DNA from: Chloroflexota bacterium
GTDB lineage: Bacteria > Chloroflexota > Anaerolineae > 4572-78 > J111
DNA: 10,053 nucleotides
Direction: 5' to 3'
Assembly: GCA_003694775.1 (NCBI GenBank)
Contig: RFJV01000715.1
Location: 1 to 10,053 of the forward strand
Shown here: piece after piece, positions 1 through 5,868 of the stretch
Numbering within the stretch: position 1 is the first letter of the stretch
Layout: every line of letters begins with the position of its first letter
The notes under the pieces: generated by a model
The model's database searches: none
Told to the model about the DNA's origin: nothing
Seen by the model: only the letters and a program-made list of their open reading frames with translations
Program-made: the position numbers and the translations under genes

Positions 1-15
1 CGCCTACAGCATCAT

Positions 16-76
16 GGTAGCTGGGGCATCCCTATGCCCCAGAAAATGGGCCCGGCATAGGGATGCCGGCCCTACC
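16..76. repeat. Palindromic repeat of two related hairpins (MITE/REP-like)
   Basis: The element is bounded by GGTAG (16-20) and CTACC (72-76). Inside it are two hairpins. The first pairs GGGGCAT (23-29) with ATGCCCC (34-40), and the flanking CT/AG extend it to 21-42. The second pairs CCGGCAT (52-58) with ATGCCGG (63-69). The loops CCCT and AGGG are reverse complements, so the two halves are also imperfect inverted copies of each other. The stem bases that differ between halves (GG versus CC) change on both sides of each stem, so pairing is kept. This resembles short non-autonomous palindromic repeats in bacterial intergenic regions. No coding frame was found in 1-123. Confidence 0.6.
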
Positions 77-123
77 GCCAATCAAAATTCGCCCCAAAAT
101 GAAATACACCCGGTAGAGGAGAA

Positions 124-456
124 TCACCTGTTCTGGGCCGCTATTTTCACCCAAAACGAGACTTTGGGTTTCCCGCGGTGGGAGATTTTTTTGTAGCGGC
201 GTTCAACGACGATGGTTTTCCGCGCTTTGGAGGCCAGCTCCAGGGTGTATTCGGCCAGTTCGAGCCGGTCGGCGGCGGGCGGGTCGAGCAGGATGAAGCC
301 GCCCAGGTAGTCTTCGTAGTCAAAGTGGAGTTTACCGGTGGGGTTGATGAAAAAGTGGGTCCGCCGCGGAATGGTCAGGTGGTAATCCACCTCGGCCACT
401 ATGCGGCCGTGTTTTAACAGCAATCCTTTGCCTTCCAGGGTGTCGCCGGGTTCCAT
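124..456 (-). CDS. Uncharacterised 110-aa protein, coupled to AI-2E gene
   Basis: I do not recognise this protein family. The ATG at 456-454 directly follows the TGA (459-457) of the upstream transporter gene, giving TGAATG. An AGGAG Shine-Dalgarno lies about six bases before it, inside the end of that gene, so translational coupling is likely. The product is 110 aa and soluble-looking, with no signal peptide or membrane segment. Its first half looks beta-rich, with alternating hydrophobic and charged residues (for example HGRIVAEVDYHLTIP). The middle has an aromatic, acidic stretch (HFDYEDYLGGFILLDPP), followed by a probable helix (LELAEYTLELASKARK). The C-terminus is basic (ERRYKKISHRGKPK). 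A small beta-barrel or wrap-like fold is conceivable but unproven. Coding is supported by the tight junction, good ribosome binding site and ordinary composition. Confidence 0.75.
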   Translation of the reverse strand: MEPGDTLEGKGLLLKHGRIVAEVDYHLTIPRRTHFFINPTGKLHFDYEDYLGGFILLDPPAADRLELAEYTLELASKARKTIVVERRYKKISHRGKPKVSFWVKIAAQNR

Positions 457-1581
457 TCAGGACTCCTGCGGTTCTTTGTTCGCTGTGTCCGGGGCGGGCG
501 GCGTTTCTACCAGCACGTAAGGCTCCAAATCCAGCAGACGGCGGTACAGGTAGCTTCCCAGCACGCGGATGGTGGCGATAGTCGGTGCGGCCAGGAGCAG
601 GCCCAGCGCCCCGCCAACGCTGGCCCCGGCAATAATGCCGACAATCACCACCGCCGGCGACAGCCGCAGACGGTGGCCGATGATGCGCGGCACCAGATAG
701 TTGGTGTCGATTTGCCACATCAGAAAGTAGAAGCCGCCAACCAGAAGGGCAAAGGCCCAGTTCGGCAGAGGAATGTAGGTGGAGCCTTGAAAATAGGCAA
801 ACATAATGCCGATAAAGCCGGAGATGCTGTACCCCCAGTTGGGAATCAGCTCCAGCAGGGCGGCCACCACGCCCAGCAGAAAGGCACTGCGGATGCCCAG
901 CAGGGCCGTTGCCCCGCCGATAATGACTCCCACAATCAGGGCCAGGGTCATCTGCCCGATGAAGTAGGAGCGCCAGACGTTGCCGATTTCGCGGCGCAGG
1001 GCGGTAAACTCCTCTGCATAGTCCGGGGGAATCCAGCTATCCAGCCAGTCGCTGAACCGGTCGGCATCGAGCAGGAGGTAGAAGCCCACCACAAAAATAA
1101 AAATGGCCCAGATAAACCCCCCGGCAATACCAACGGCAATATCGGCGGCCCAGCTTGCCAGCGGCGAAAACATTTCGCCCAGGCTTCCGGTGACCGGCTC
1201 AATCAGCAAGTTCAGGTTGACCGGCAGGCCGCCTACCGACACCCGGTAGTCCATCGCCTCGGTCAGGTTGTCGGTGAATTTCTGGATGTCGAAGTCAATT
1301 TGCCGTACCTGCTGAATGACCAGCGGAGCGGCCAGGGTAGGAATCATAGCCAGCAGGAGCAGAAAGCCAATGTACACGAGGGCCGCGGCCAGCCCGCGGC
1401 TCAGCGGTGTGCGGCGGGTCAGCCAGTTCACCGGTGAGTTCAGCAGATAAGCAATGATGACCGCCACCACCAGCGGAGACAGCACCACGCTGAACTGCCA
1501 TACCGCCAGTCCTACCAGTATCAGGCAGATAACCAGGATGATTCTTTTAGTGGCCGGACTCCATTTTGGCGCCGAAGACAA
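457..1581 (-). CDS. AI-2E family transporter (PF01594-type membrane protein)
   Basis: This 374-aa polytopic inner-membrane protein has the layout of the AI-2E transporter family (UPF0118/PerM/TqsA). Members export autoinducer-2 or other small solutes, or act as Na+/H+ antiporters, so the substrate cannot be assigned. Hydrophobic segments lie at about residues 13-47, 65-90, 145-171, 208-243, 252-265, 274-290 and 308-335. Family hallmarks seen are a paired helix at the N-terminus, FYLLLDADRF (167-176), LLELIPNWG (242-250), and P-R-I-I-G-H followed by L-x-L-S-P-A near 298-310. The glycine-rich GGALGLLLAAP (323-333) closes the core. The start is TTG: an in-frame TAA lies nine codons upstream with no ATG between, and GAGGT sits eight bases before the TTG. 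The C-terminal tail (about 355-374) is polar and low in complexity. It is transcribed with the 110-aa gene. Confidence 0.9.
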   Translation of the reverse strand: MSSAPKWSPATKRIILVICLILVGLAVWQFSVVLSPLVVAVIIAYLLNSPVNWLTRRTPLSRGLAAALVYIGFLLLLAMIPTLAAPLVIQQVRQIDFDIQKFTDNLTEAMDYRVSVGGLPVNLNLLIEPVTGSLGEMFSPLASWAADIAVGIAGGFIWAIFIFVVGFYLLLDADRFSDWLDSWIPPDYAEEFTALRREIGNVWRSYFIGQMTLALIVGVIIGGATALLGIRSAFLLGVVAALLELIPNWGYSISGFIGIMFAYFQGSTYIPLPNWAFALLVGGFYFLMWQIDTNYLVPRIIGHRLRLSPAVVIVGIIAGASVGGALGLLLAAPTIATIRVLGSYLYRRLLDLEPYVLVETPPAPDTANKEPQES

Positions 1582-1632
1582 GGCGTATGACCTCGGATAT
1601 TAAGCGATAGGGCGATACGGGAAACGGACAAC

Positions 1633-1654
1633 GGACAACTGCCAGCAGTTGTCC
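1633..1654. promoter_or_regulatory. Perfect 10-bp inverted repeat in transporter leader
   Basis: GGACAACTGC pairs perfectly with GCAGTTGTCC across a 2-base CA spacer. It lies in the predicted 5' UTR, downstream of the putative promoter and about 50 bases before the TTG start. A second CGGACAA copy (1625-1631) directly precedes the repeat in tandem. It could be a DNA operator or, less likely because the loop is so short, an RNA hairpin. No regulator is encoded next to it. Confidence 0.5.
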
Positions 1655-1673
1655 TGCATTTACGTCTGTGCTA

Positions 1674-1702
1674 ATTGTAACCGCAGACTTTGTTCGGGGC
1701 AA
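1674..1702 (-). promoter_or_regulatory. Sigma70-type promoter of transporter gene
   Basis: Reading the minus strand, TTGCCC (1702-1697) is followed after 17 bases by TACAAT (1679-1674). The -10 matches consensus at five of six positions and the -35 at four of six, with ideal spacing. The expected start is near 1667, giving a leader of about 85 bases before the TTG codon. It lies just downstream of the lepB terminator, which fits a new transcription unit. Confidence 0.6.
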
Positions 1703-1712
1703 GGTTGAGGGA

Positions 1713-1752
1713 CAAACAAAAAAGGCGACCAGCCGGTCGCCCTTTTTTGTTT
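1713..1752 (-). terminator. Intrinsic terminator after lepB
   Basis: On the minus strand, AAACAAAAAAGGGCGACC pairs with GGTCGCCTTTTTTGTTT around a GGCT loop, with one unpaired G. The stem is GC-rich at the loop and flanked by an A-tract and a run of six T. The upstream arm overlaps the TAA stop of lepB (1753-1751). Because the A and T tracts are symmetric it could also terminate plus-strand transcripts, although no plus-strand gene is seen nearby. Confidence 0.9.
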
Positions 1753-2359
1753 AGCGGACAAAACCTATCTGGTCGGGAGGCCAGTAGGAGAACCAGGCCC
1801 GGCCAACCACATTTTTCAGAGGAACGGTGCCGAAGTTGCGGGAATCGTTGGAATAGTTGCGGTTGTCGCCCAGCACAAAGATGTTCAGCGGCGGGACAGT
1901 AGTTGGCCCGTAGGTTCCGGCAGTGGGAGCGCTGAGGTACGGCTCGTCCAGCGGCACGCCGTTGACGAATACCAGGCCATCGTGAATTTCCACCACATCG
2001 CCGGGCAGGCCAATCACCCGTTTAATCAGCAGTTCGTTGCCCTGGGTGGGCATCCGGATGACTACCACATCCCCGTGCTGGGGACCTTCCAGCCCCAGGT
2101 AGCGGCGTACCAGCGGGTTGTAGGTGAGCTTTTCCACCACAACCCGCTGGTCGGTGTGCAGGTTGGGTTCCATACTCTGCCCGTAGACGCGCGTTGCCTG
2201 GGCCAGAAACAGGTTGATAACCACGGCTATCAGAATAGCCGGGACAATGGTCTCCAGCAGTTCGCGAGTCAGCCGGACGAATGTTCTGAGTATTGACCGC
2301 CGCGGCGGTTCCGGCGGCAGGTCAAACTCGCTGTCATAGCCAAATGGGTCTGGATACAT
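1751..2359 (-). CDS. lepB: Signal peptidase I
   Basis: This 202-aa type I signal peptidase (S26 family) cleaves signal peptides from secreted preproteins at the outer face of the cytoplasmic membrane. A proline-rich cytosolic N-terminus (1-35) leads to one membrane segment at about 37-56. The catalytic serine is Ser62 in GQSMEPNL. The general base is Lys113 in LIKRVIGLPGD. The conserved C-terminal box is VLGDNRNYSNDSR (162-174), followed by VVGRAWFSYWP (184-194). Length and single membrane anchor are typical of the shorter Gram-positive-type enzymes. The ATG at 2359 has GAGG close upstream, with rather short spacing. It begins 17 bases after the pnp stop, so it is probably co-transcribed with pnp and ends at the overlapping terminator. 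Confidence 0.95.
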   Translation of the reverse strand: MYPDPFGYDSEFDLPPEPPRRSILRTFVRLTRELLETIVPAILIAVVINLFLAQATRVYGQSMEPNLHTDQRVVVEKLTYNPLVRRYLGLEGPQHGDVVVIRMPTQGNELLIKRVIGLPGDVVEIHDGLVFVNGVPLDEPYLSAPTAGTYGPTTVPPLNIFVLGDNRNYSNDSRNFGTVPLKNVVGRAWFSYWPPDQIGFVR

Positions 2360-2376
2360 TGGTCCTCTGCTCTAAG

Positions 2377-4608
2377 CTACCGCCGTCGATTCCGGTCGCC
2401 GCGCTGGCCGTCGCGGCCACCGCGCCCGCCGCGGGACGAACGCCGGTCGCCGCGCTGGCCGCCGCCCCGTTTCTGGGGCGGGCGGTTCTGCCGCCGCGCT
2501 TCTTCCAGCGACCAGCCTTCCAGCACGGCCAGCCGGGAGAGGCGGATTTTACCTTCAGAATCGATGTCGGTGACCATCACCATGATTTCATCGCCCAACT
2601 GGACCACATCCTCTACGGAGGGAACGTGGTAGTCGGCCAGCTGGGAGATGGGGACCAGCCCGTCGGTGCCGGGCAGAATCTCTACAAAGGCCCCAAAGTT
2701 GGTAATCCGCACCACCTTACCGGTGTAAATTTTGCCGGGTACGGCTTCTTCGGTGAGGGCTTCGATGCGGGCAATGGCTTCTTCACCCGCGGCCTGGTCC
2801 GACGCGGCCACGTAGACCGTGCCGTCCTCGTCGATGTCTATTTTGGCCCCGGTATCATCCTGAATACTGCGGATAGTCTTGCCGCCCGGTCCAATCACCT
2901 TGCCGATTTTTTCGGGGTCGATGTGCATCGTGGTGATGATAGGCGCGTGCGGAGCAAAGTGGTCTCTGGGTGCGGGCAGGATTTCCAGCATTTTTTCCAG
3001 AATGTACAGCCGGCCTTCGCGGGCCTGGGCCAGTGCCTGTTCCAGCACGTCCCAGCGCAGGCCGCTGGTCTTGATGTCCATCTGCAGGGCCGTTACCCCG
3101 GCGCGGGTCCCGGCAACTTTGAAGTCCATATCGCCCAGGGCGTCTTCAATGCCCTGGATGTCGCTCAGAACGACAAACCGGTCGCCATCCTGCACCAGCC
3201 CCATCGCGATACCGGCCACCGGCGCAGTGATGGGGACGCCGGCATCCATCAGGCTGAGGGTACTGCCGCATACACTCGCCATCGACGTGGAGCCGTTGGA
3301 GCTGAGCACCTCGGACACCAGGCGCAGGGTGTAAGGGAACTGTTCAAAGTCGGGGATGACGGCCAGCAGGGCACGTTCGGCCAGGGCGCCGTGACCGATT
3401 TCCCGCCGGCCCGGTGAACCGATACGCCCGGTTTCCCCCACGGAGAAGGGCGGGAAGTTGTAGTGATGGATATACCGCTTGAACTCCTGCGGGCCGAGCG
3501 TGTCGAGCTTCTGTTCATCGCGGGGTGTGCCCAGGGTGGTAACGGTCAGCACCTGGGTTTCGCCGCGGGTAAAGAGGCCGGAGCCGTGCGCCCGCGGCAG
3601 AATCCCCACATCCCCCCAGATGGGGCGGATGGTTTTGGGGTCGCGCCCGTCGGGGCGGATGCCCCGCTCCAGAATGCGGGACCGGACCAGCTTTTTCAGA
3701 GCCTCGTCAAATACCGCGGCCACCTCCTTGGGGGAGATGGTTTCATCCTCGGCAAACTGGGCGACCAGCTCATCCCGAACCGCGTTGATAAGATTGTCTC
3801 GCTCTTCTTTGCTGGTGGCGGTATCCAGCGCGGTATCCAGTTTTTCCAGGTCCAGGTGGGCCAGAACTTGCTGGCGCACTTCCTCGGAGGGGGAGTGGTC
3901 AACAAATTCCCGCTTGGGCTTGCCGACCTTTTCCCGCATCTCTTTCTGCACCCGGATAATGTCCTGGATGGCTTCGTGAGCCAGCTTCAACCCTTCCAGG
4001 ATGGTTTCCTCCGGGACTTCGCTGGCCCCGGCTTCTACCATCAGGATGGCGTCCTCTGTCCCGGCGACCCGCAGGTCAAGCTCGCTGGTTTCCATCTGCT
4101 CGGTATTCGGGTTGACCAGGAATTCTCCGTCTTTCAGACCAATGCGGACTGCGCCGACCGGCCCACCCCACGGGATGTCGGAAATCATCAGCGCCGCGCT
4201 GGCGCTGTTGATAGCCAGAATATCCAGATGAGTTTGCGAATCTGAAGACAGGGCGGTGATGACAATCTGCACGTCGTGCCGGTAGTTTTTGTTAAACAGA
4301 GGGCGCAGGGGGCGGTCGGTCAGGCGGCAGATGAGGATGGCCTCCTCACTGGGCCGGCCTTCCCGGCGGAAGAAACTGCCCGGAATCCGTCCGGCGGCGT
4401 AGAGTTTTTCTTCAAACTCTACGCTGAGGGGGAAGAAATCGATGCCTTCCCGTTCGTTTTTGGATGCGGTGGCCGCGGTCAAAAGGACGCTGTCGCCGGA
4501 GCGAACCAGCACCGAGCCACCGGCCTGTCCGGCCAGAAGGCCGGTTTCAAAAATGATGTCGTCGTTCCCCAGGCGGGCAACAAAACGATGGGCTTGAGGT
4601 TTTGACAT
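2377..4608 (-). CDS. pnp: Polyribonucleotide nucleotidyltransferase (PNPase)
   Basis: PNPase degrades RNA 3' to 5' by phosphorolysis, works in RNA turnover, and can add 3' tails in reverse. The 743-aa product has the full domain order. The first RNase PH-like domain (about 10-145) includes [12 protein letters not shown] (79-90). An alpha-helical linker follows (about 150-305). The second RNase PH domain (about 315-545) contains [11 protein letters not shown] (342-352) and [13 protein letters not shown] (492-504). The KH domain has the GPGG loop at 573-576, and the S1 domain spans about 626-694. Asp489 and Asp493 match conserved active-site acids. Ile487 stands where E. coli has Asp486, as I recall for many non-proteobacterial enzymes. 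The tail (about 708-743) is rich in Arg and Gly. The ATG has AAGGAG seven bases upstream. It follows rpsO, the classic arrangement, and precedes lepB. Confidence 0.98.
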   Translation of the reverse strand: MSKPQAHRFVARLGNDDIIFETGLLAGQAGGSVLVRSGDSVLLTAATASKNEREGIDFFPLSVEFEEKLYAAGRIPGSFFRREGRPSEEAILICRLTDRPLRPLFNKNYRHDVQIVITALSSDSQTHLDILAINSASAALMISDIPWGGPVGAVRIGLKDGEFLVNPNTEQMETSELDLRVAGTEDAILMVEAGASEVPEETILEGLKLAHEAIQDIIRVQKEMREKVGKPKREFVDHSPSEEVRQQVLAHLDLEKLDTALDTATSKEERDNLINAVRDELVAQFAEDETISPKEVAAVFDEALKKLVRSRILERGIRPDGRDPKTIRPIWGDVGILPRAHGSGLFTRGETQVLTVTTLGTPRDEQKLDTLGPQEFKRYIHHYNFPPFSVGETGRIGSPGRREIGHGALAERALLAVIPDFEQFPYTLRLVSEVLSSNGSTSMASVCGSTLSLMDAGVPITAPVAGIAMGLVQDGDRFVVLSDIQGIEDALGDMDFKVAGTRAGVTALQMDIKTSGLRWDVLEQALAQAREGRLYILEKMLEILPAPRDHFAPHAPIITTMHIDPEKIGKVIGPGGKTIRSIQDDTGAKIDIDEDGTVYVAASDQAAGEEAIARIEALTEEAVPGKIYTGKVVRITNFGAFVEILPGTDGLVPISQLADYHVPSVEDVVQLGDEIMVMVTDIDSEGKIRLSRLAVLEGWSLEEARRQNRPPQKRGGGQRGDRRSSRGGRGGRDGQRGDRNRRR
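2392..2461. repeat. 19-bp direct repeat in pnp RG-rich tail
   Basis: The 19-base sequence CCGGTCGCCGCGCTGGCCG occurs at 2392-2410 and again at 2443-2461, offset by 51 bases (17 codons in frame). On the coding strand it encodes G-Q-R-G-D-R twice, in the Arg/Gly-rich C-terminal extension of PNPase. It looks like expansion of a low-complexity tail. In-frame slippage could change tail length without breaking the gene. Confidence 0.75.
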
Positions 4609-4633
4609 TGTTAAGCTCCTTGAATGCCGCCTC

Positions 4634-4647
4634 TCCTGGGGTCAGGA
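4634..4647 (-). promoter_or_regulatory. pnp: Small hairpin in pnp 5' leader
   Basis: TCCTG (4634-4638) pairs with CAGGA (4643-4647) around a 4-base loop, about 20 bases upstream of the pnp Shine-Dalgarno. A second weak hairpin, CAACT/AGTTG, lies at 4668-4680. The 148 bases between the rpsO terminator and pnp contain no other clear signal and no convincing promoter. In E. coli this region is where RNase III and PNPase autoregulate pnp. Whether these small hairpins play that part here is inference. Confidence 0.3.
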
Positions 4648-4749
4648 ACTGGAGAAAATGACAGAAACAACTAACAGTTGGGGTTAATTGCCTCTGTCCT
4701 TTTCACCAATTACCTGGCCCGCGGAGAAGCTGAATTTTGATAGTACAAA

Positions 4750-4800
4750 TTTAAAATAAACGAGCAGAAGGAGATAGGGTATCTCGCCTCTACTCGTTTA
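4750..4800 (-). terminator. rpsO terminator/attenuator before pnp
   Basis: On the minus strand TAAACGAG (4800-4793) pairs with CTCGTTTA (4764-4757). An inner stem GAGAT/ATCTC is topped by an ACCCT loop, with a small internal loop and AGA/TCT pairing between. The stem is followed by a T-rich tail (TTTATTTTAA). It starts 26 bases after the rpsO stop. The imperfect stem and interrupted T-run suggest partial read-through into pnp, as in the E. coli rpsO-pnp operon, and no strong separate pnp promoter is visible. Confidence 0.75.
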
Positions 4801-4826
4801 ATTTGCCTTGAGATTCCATTTGAGAC

Positions 4827-5096
4827 TTACTTGCGCAGGCCCAGGCGCTGGATAACTTCCTGGTAGCGTGCCGGGTCTTTTCGCTTGAGATACTCTTGAT
4901 GATGCCGCCGCTGGCCGACCAGCTTCAGCAGGCCGCGCCGCGAGCTGTTGTCGTGTTTGTGCTGTTTGAGATGTTCCTGCAGTTGGTTAATCCGGGCCGT
5001 AAGCAGAGCAATCTGCACTGCCGATGAGCCGGTATCTTTTTCATTAATCCTAAACTCTTCGATGATTCTTTGCTTTTCTTCCGCTGTAAGTGTCAC
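4827..5096 (-). CDS. rpsO: 30S ribosomal protein S15
   Basis: S15 is a primary binder of the 16S rRNA central domain (h20-h22 junction) and helps assemble the 30S platform. The 89-aa length is exactly typical. Recognisable segments are [13 protein letters not shown] (3-15), the D-T-G-S-S-A-V-Q-I motif at about 21-29, [15 protein letters not shown] (42-56) and the final [17 protein letters not shown] region. The His/Asp/Ser loop that contacts rRNA is intact. The start codon is GTG at 5096: a GGAG Shine-Dalgarno lies eight bases upstream, and the protein then begins with the usual M-T-L-T-A-E-E. A strong promoter lies about 85 bases upstream. Its GTG overlaps the stop of a short upstream frame. 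Confidence 0.98.
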   Translation of the reverse strand: MTLTAEEKQRIIEEFRINEKDTGSSAVQIALLTARINQLQEHLKQHKHDNSSRRGLLKLVGQRRHHQEYLKRKDPARYQEVIQRLGLRK

Positions 5097-5173
5097 TGCC
5101 GTTGCTCCTCTTCGTTGTCGGGCGATGAGCCGACGCGGTCTATCAGGCTCAGGCCCCTAGATTGTTTATCCAT
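5093..5173 (-). CDS. Possible leaderless upstream ORF in rpsO leader
   Basis: A 26-codon frame begins with ATG at 5173-5171, reads [20 protein letters not shown] and then EEEQRQ, and ends with TGA at 5095-5093. That TGA overlaps the rpsO GTG start in the sequence GTGA. The A of its ATG falls six bases after the TATAAT box, where transcription is expected to start, so the frame would be translated as a leaderless message. The whole rpsO leader is thus open from its first base to rpsO. No homology is recognised, and a 26-codon frame can occur by chance. Its role, if any, could be translational coupling or keeping the leader unfolded. Confidence 0.35.
   Translation of the reverse strand: MDKQSRGLSLIDRVGSSPDNEEEQRQ
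5126..5151 (-). promoter_or_regulatory. rpsO: Structured rpsO leader, candidate S15 autoregulatory site
   Basis: On the minus strand TGAGCC (5151-5146) pairs perfectly with GGCTCA (5131-5126). A second hairpin, GTCGG with CCGAC, uses bases overlapping GGCTCA, so the two folds exclude each other. Both lie between the transcription start and the Shine-Dalgarno. S15 represses its own translation through structured leaders in several unrelated bacterial groups. The mutually exclusive pairing suits such a switch, but I cannot identify a known S15 leader class here. Confidence 0.4.
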
Positions 5174-5179
5174 CGAGCA

Positions 5180-5208
5180 ATTATATCACGATTGGCTGAA
5201 GAGGGCAA
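5180..5208 (-). promoter_or_regulatory. Strong sigma70-type promoter of rpsO
   Basis: On the minus strand TTGCCC (5208-5203) is followed after exactly 17 bases by a perfect TATAAT (5185-5180), preceded by TGA. The expected start is around 5173. It lies 23 bases after the metW stop codon, marking the change from the sulfur amino-acid block to the rpsO-pnp-lepB unit. The same -35 hexamer is seen at the transporter promoter. Confidence 0.8.
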
Positions 5209-5230
5209 ATATTTCGGCAGGGCAACCCGG

Positions 5231-5842
5231 TCAGCGTTTCAGTTCAAAAATGGCGACGGTGGCCCGGAGATTTTTGTCCCGTCGCACCGGGATGCGTTTG
5301 GCCCCTTGCAGGTAAATCTGGCGGGTGATGCGGATGCCGTGCTGTTGGCAGAACTCCCCCACATCGCGCACGGTGAGGGGCCGGGCACGCGGGCTGTCGA
5401 ACCACGGCTGGGGCAGTCCCGGCGGAACGGGGACCCGGCCCGTCAGCAGAAAGCTGAGCCGGCACCGCCAGTAGCCCCAGTTGGCAAAGCTGACAATCGC
5501 CCGCCGGCCCACTCTCAGCATTTCGTTGAAAATCAGTTCGATGTCGTCCAGGTACGGCAGAGTCTGGCTGAGAATGACCGTATCAAATGACAGGTCGGGA
5601 TAATCCCCCAGACCTTCGTCCAGGTTCCCCTGGCGCACGCTCAGCCCGCGTTTGACGCAGGAGAGCACGCCATCCTCAGATAGCTCAATCCCCCGCCCGG
5701 TGACCTGGTAGTTAGCCACCAGGTACTGGAGCAGTTCGCCGTCGCCACAGCCCAGGTCCAGGACCTTTTCGCCCGGTCGAATCAGTTCGGCGATGGCTTG
5801 CAGGTCTGGCCGCAGGTTGGAGATGGTGCTGTTGTTTTCCAT
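5231..5842 (-). CDS. metW: Methionine biosynthesis protein MetW
   Basis: MetW is a small Rossmann-fold, SAM-methyltransferase-like protein that accompanies MetX. In several bacteria it is needed for full homoserine acyltransferase activity, and its own catalytic activity is unclear. The 203-aa product has the SAM-binding loop VLDLGCGDGELL (27-38) right after the family opening LRPDLQAIAELIRPG. An acidic strand end follows (GIELSEDGV, 51-59), then LSFDTVILSQTLPYL (84-98). The MetW-specific block FANWGYWRCRLSFLLTGRVP (119-138) is followed by LPQPWFDSPRARPLTVRD (143-160). The ATG at 5842 lies 26 bases after metX. I see no convincing Shine-Dalgarno in front of it, and an in-frame TAG lies 12 codons upstream, so translation may depend on coupling with metX. 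Confidence 0.93.
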   Translation of the reverse strand: MENNSTISNLRPDLQAIAELIRPGEKVLDLGCGDGELLQYLVANYQVTGRGIELSEDGVLSCVKRGLSVRQGNLDEGLGDYPDLSFDTVILSQTLPYLDDIELIFNEMLRVGRRAIVSFANWGYWRCRLSFLLTGRVPVPPGLPQPWFDSPRARPLTVRDVGEFCQQHGIRITRQIYLQGAKRIPVRRDKNLRATVAIFELKR

Positions 5843-5868
5843 AGTCTGTTTGAGCTGGTACGCGCAGG

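Noticed and set aside
673..1437. A 254-codon plus-strand frame opposite the transporter gene
   Set aside because: The translation is rich in Gln, His and Asn with no hydrophobic core, typical of an antisense shadow of a membrane protein gene.
2392..2461. Direct repeat as a CRISPR or mobile-element end
   Set aside because: Only two copies are present, in frame inside the PNPase tail, and they encode a repeated hexapeptide.
2293..3417. A 374-codon plus-strand open frame and several more plus-strand frames opposite pnp
   Set aside because: They lie antisense to the unmistakable PNPase gene, show no domain-like pattern, and are expected from GC-rich codon use in the opposite strand.
4740..4760. 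Plus-strand promoter in the AT-rich patch between pnp and rpsO
   Set aside because: TTGATA and TAAAAT are only nine bases apart and no plus-strand gene follows; the AT-rich run is the tail of the rpsO terminator.
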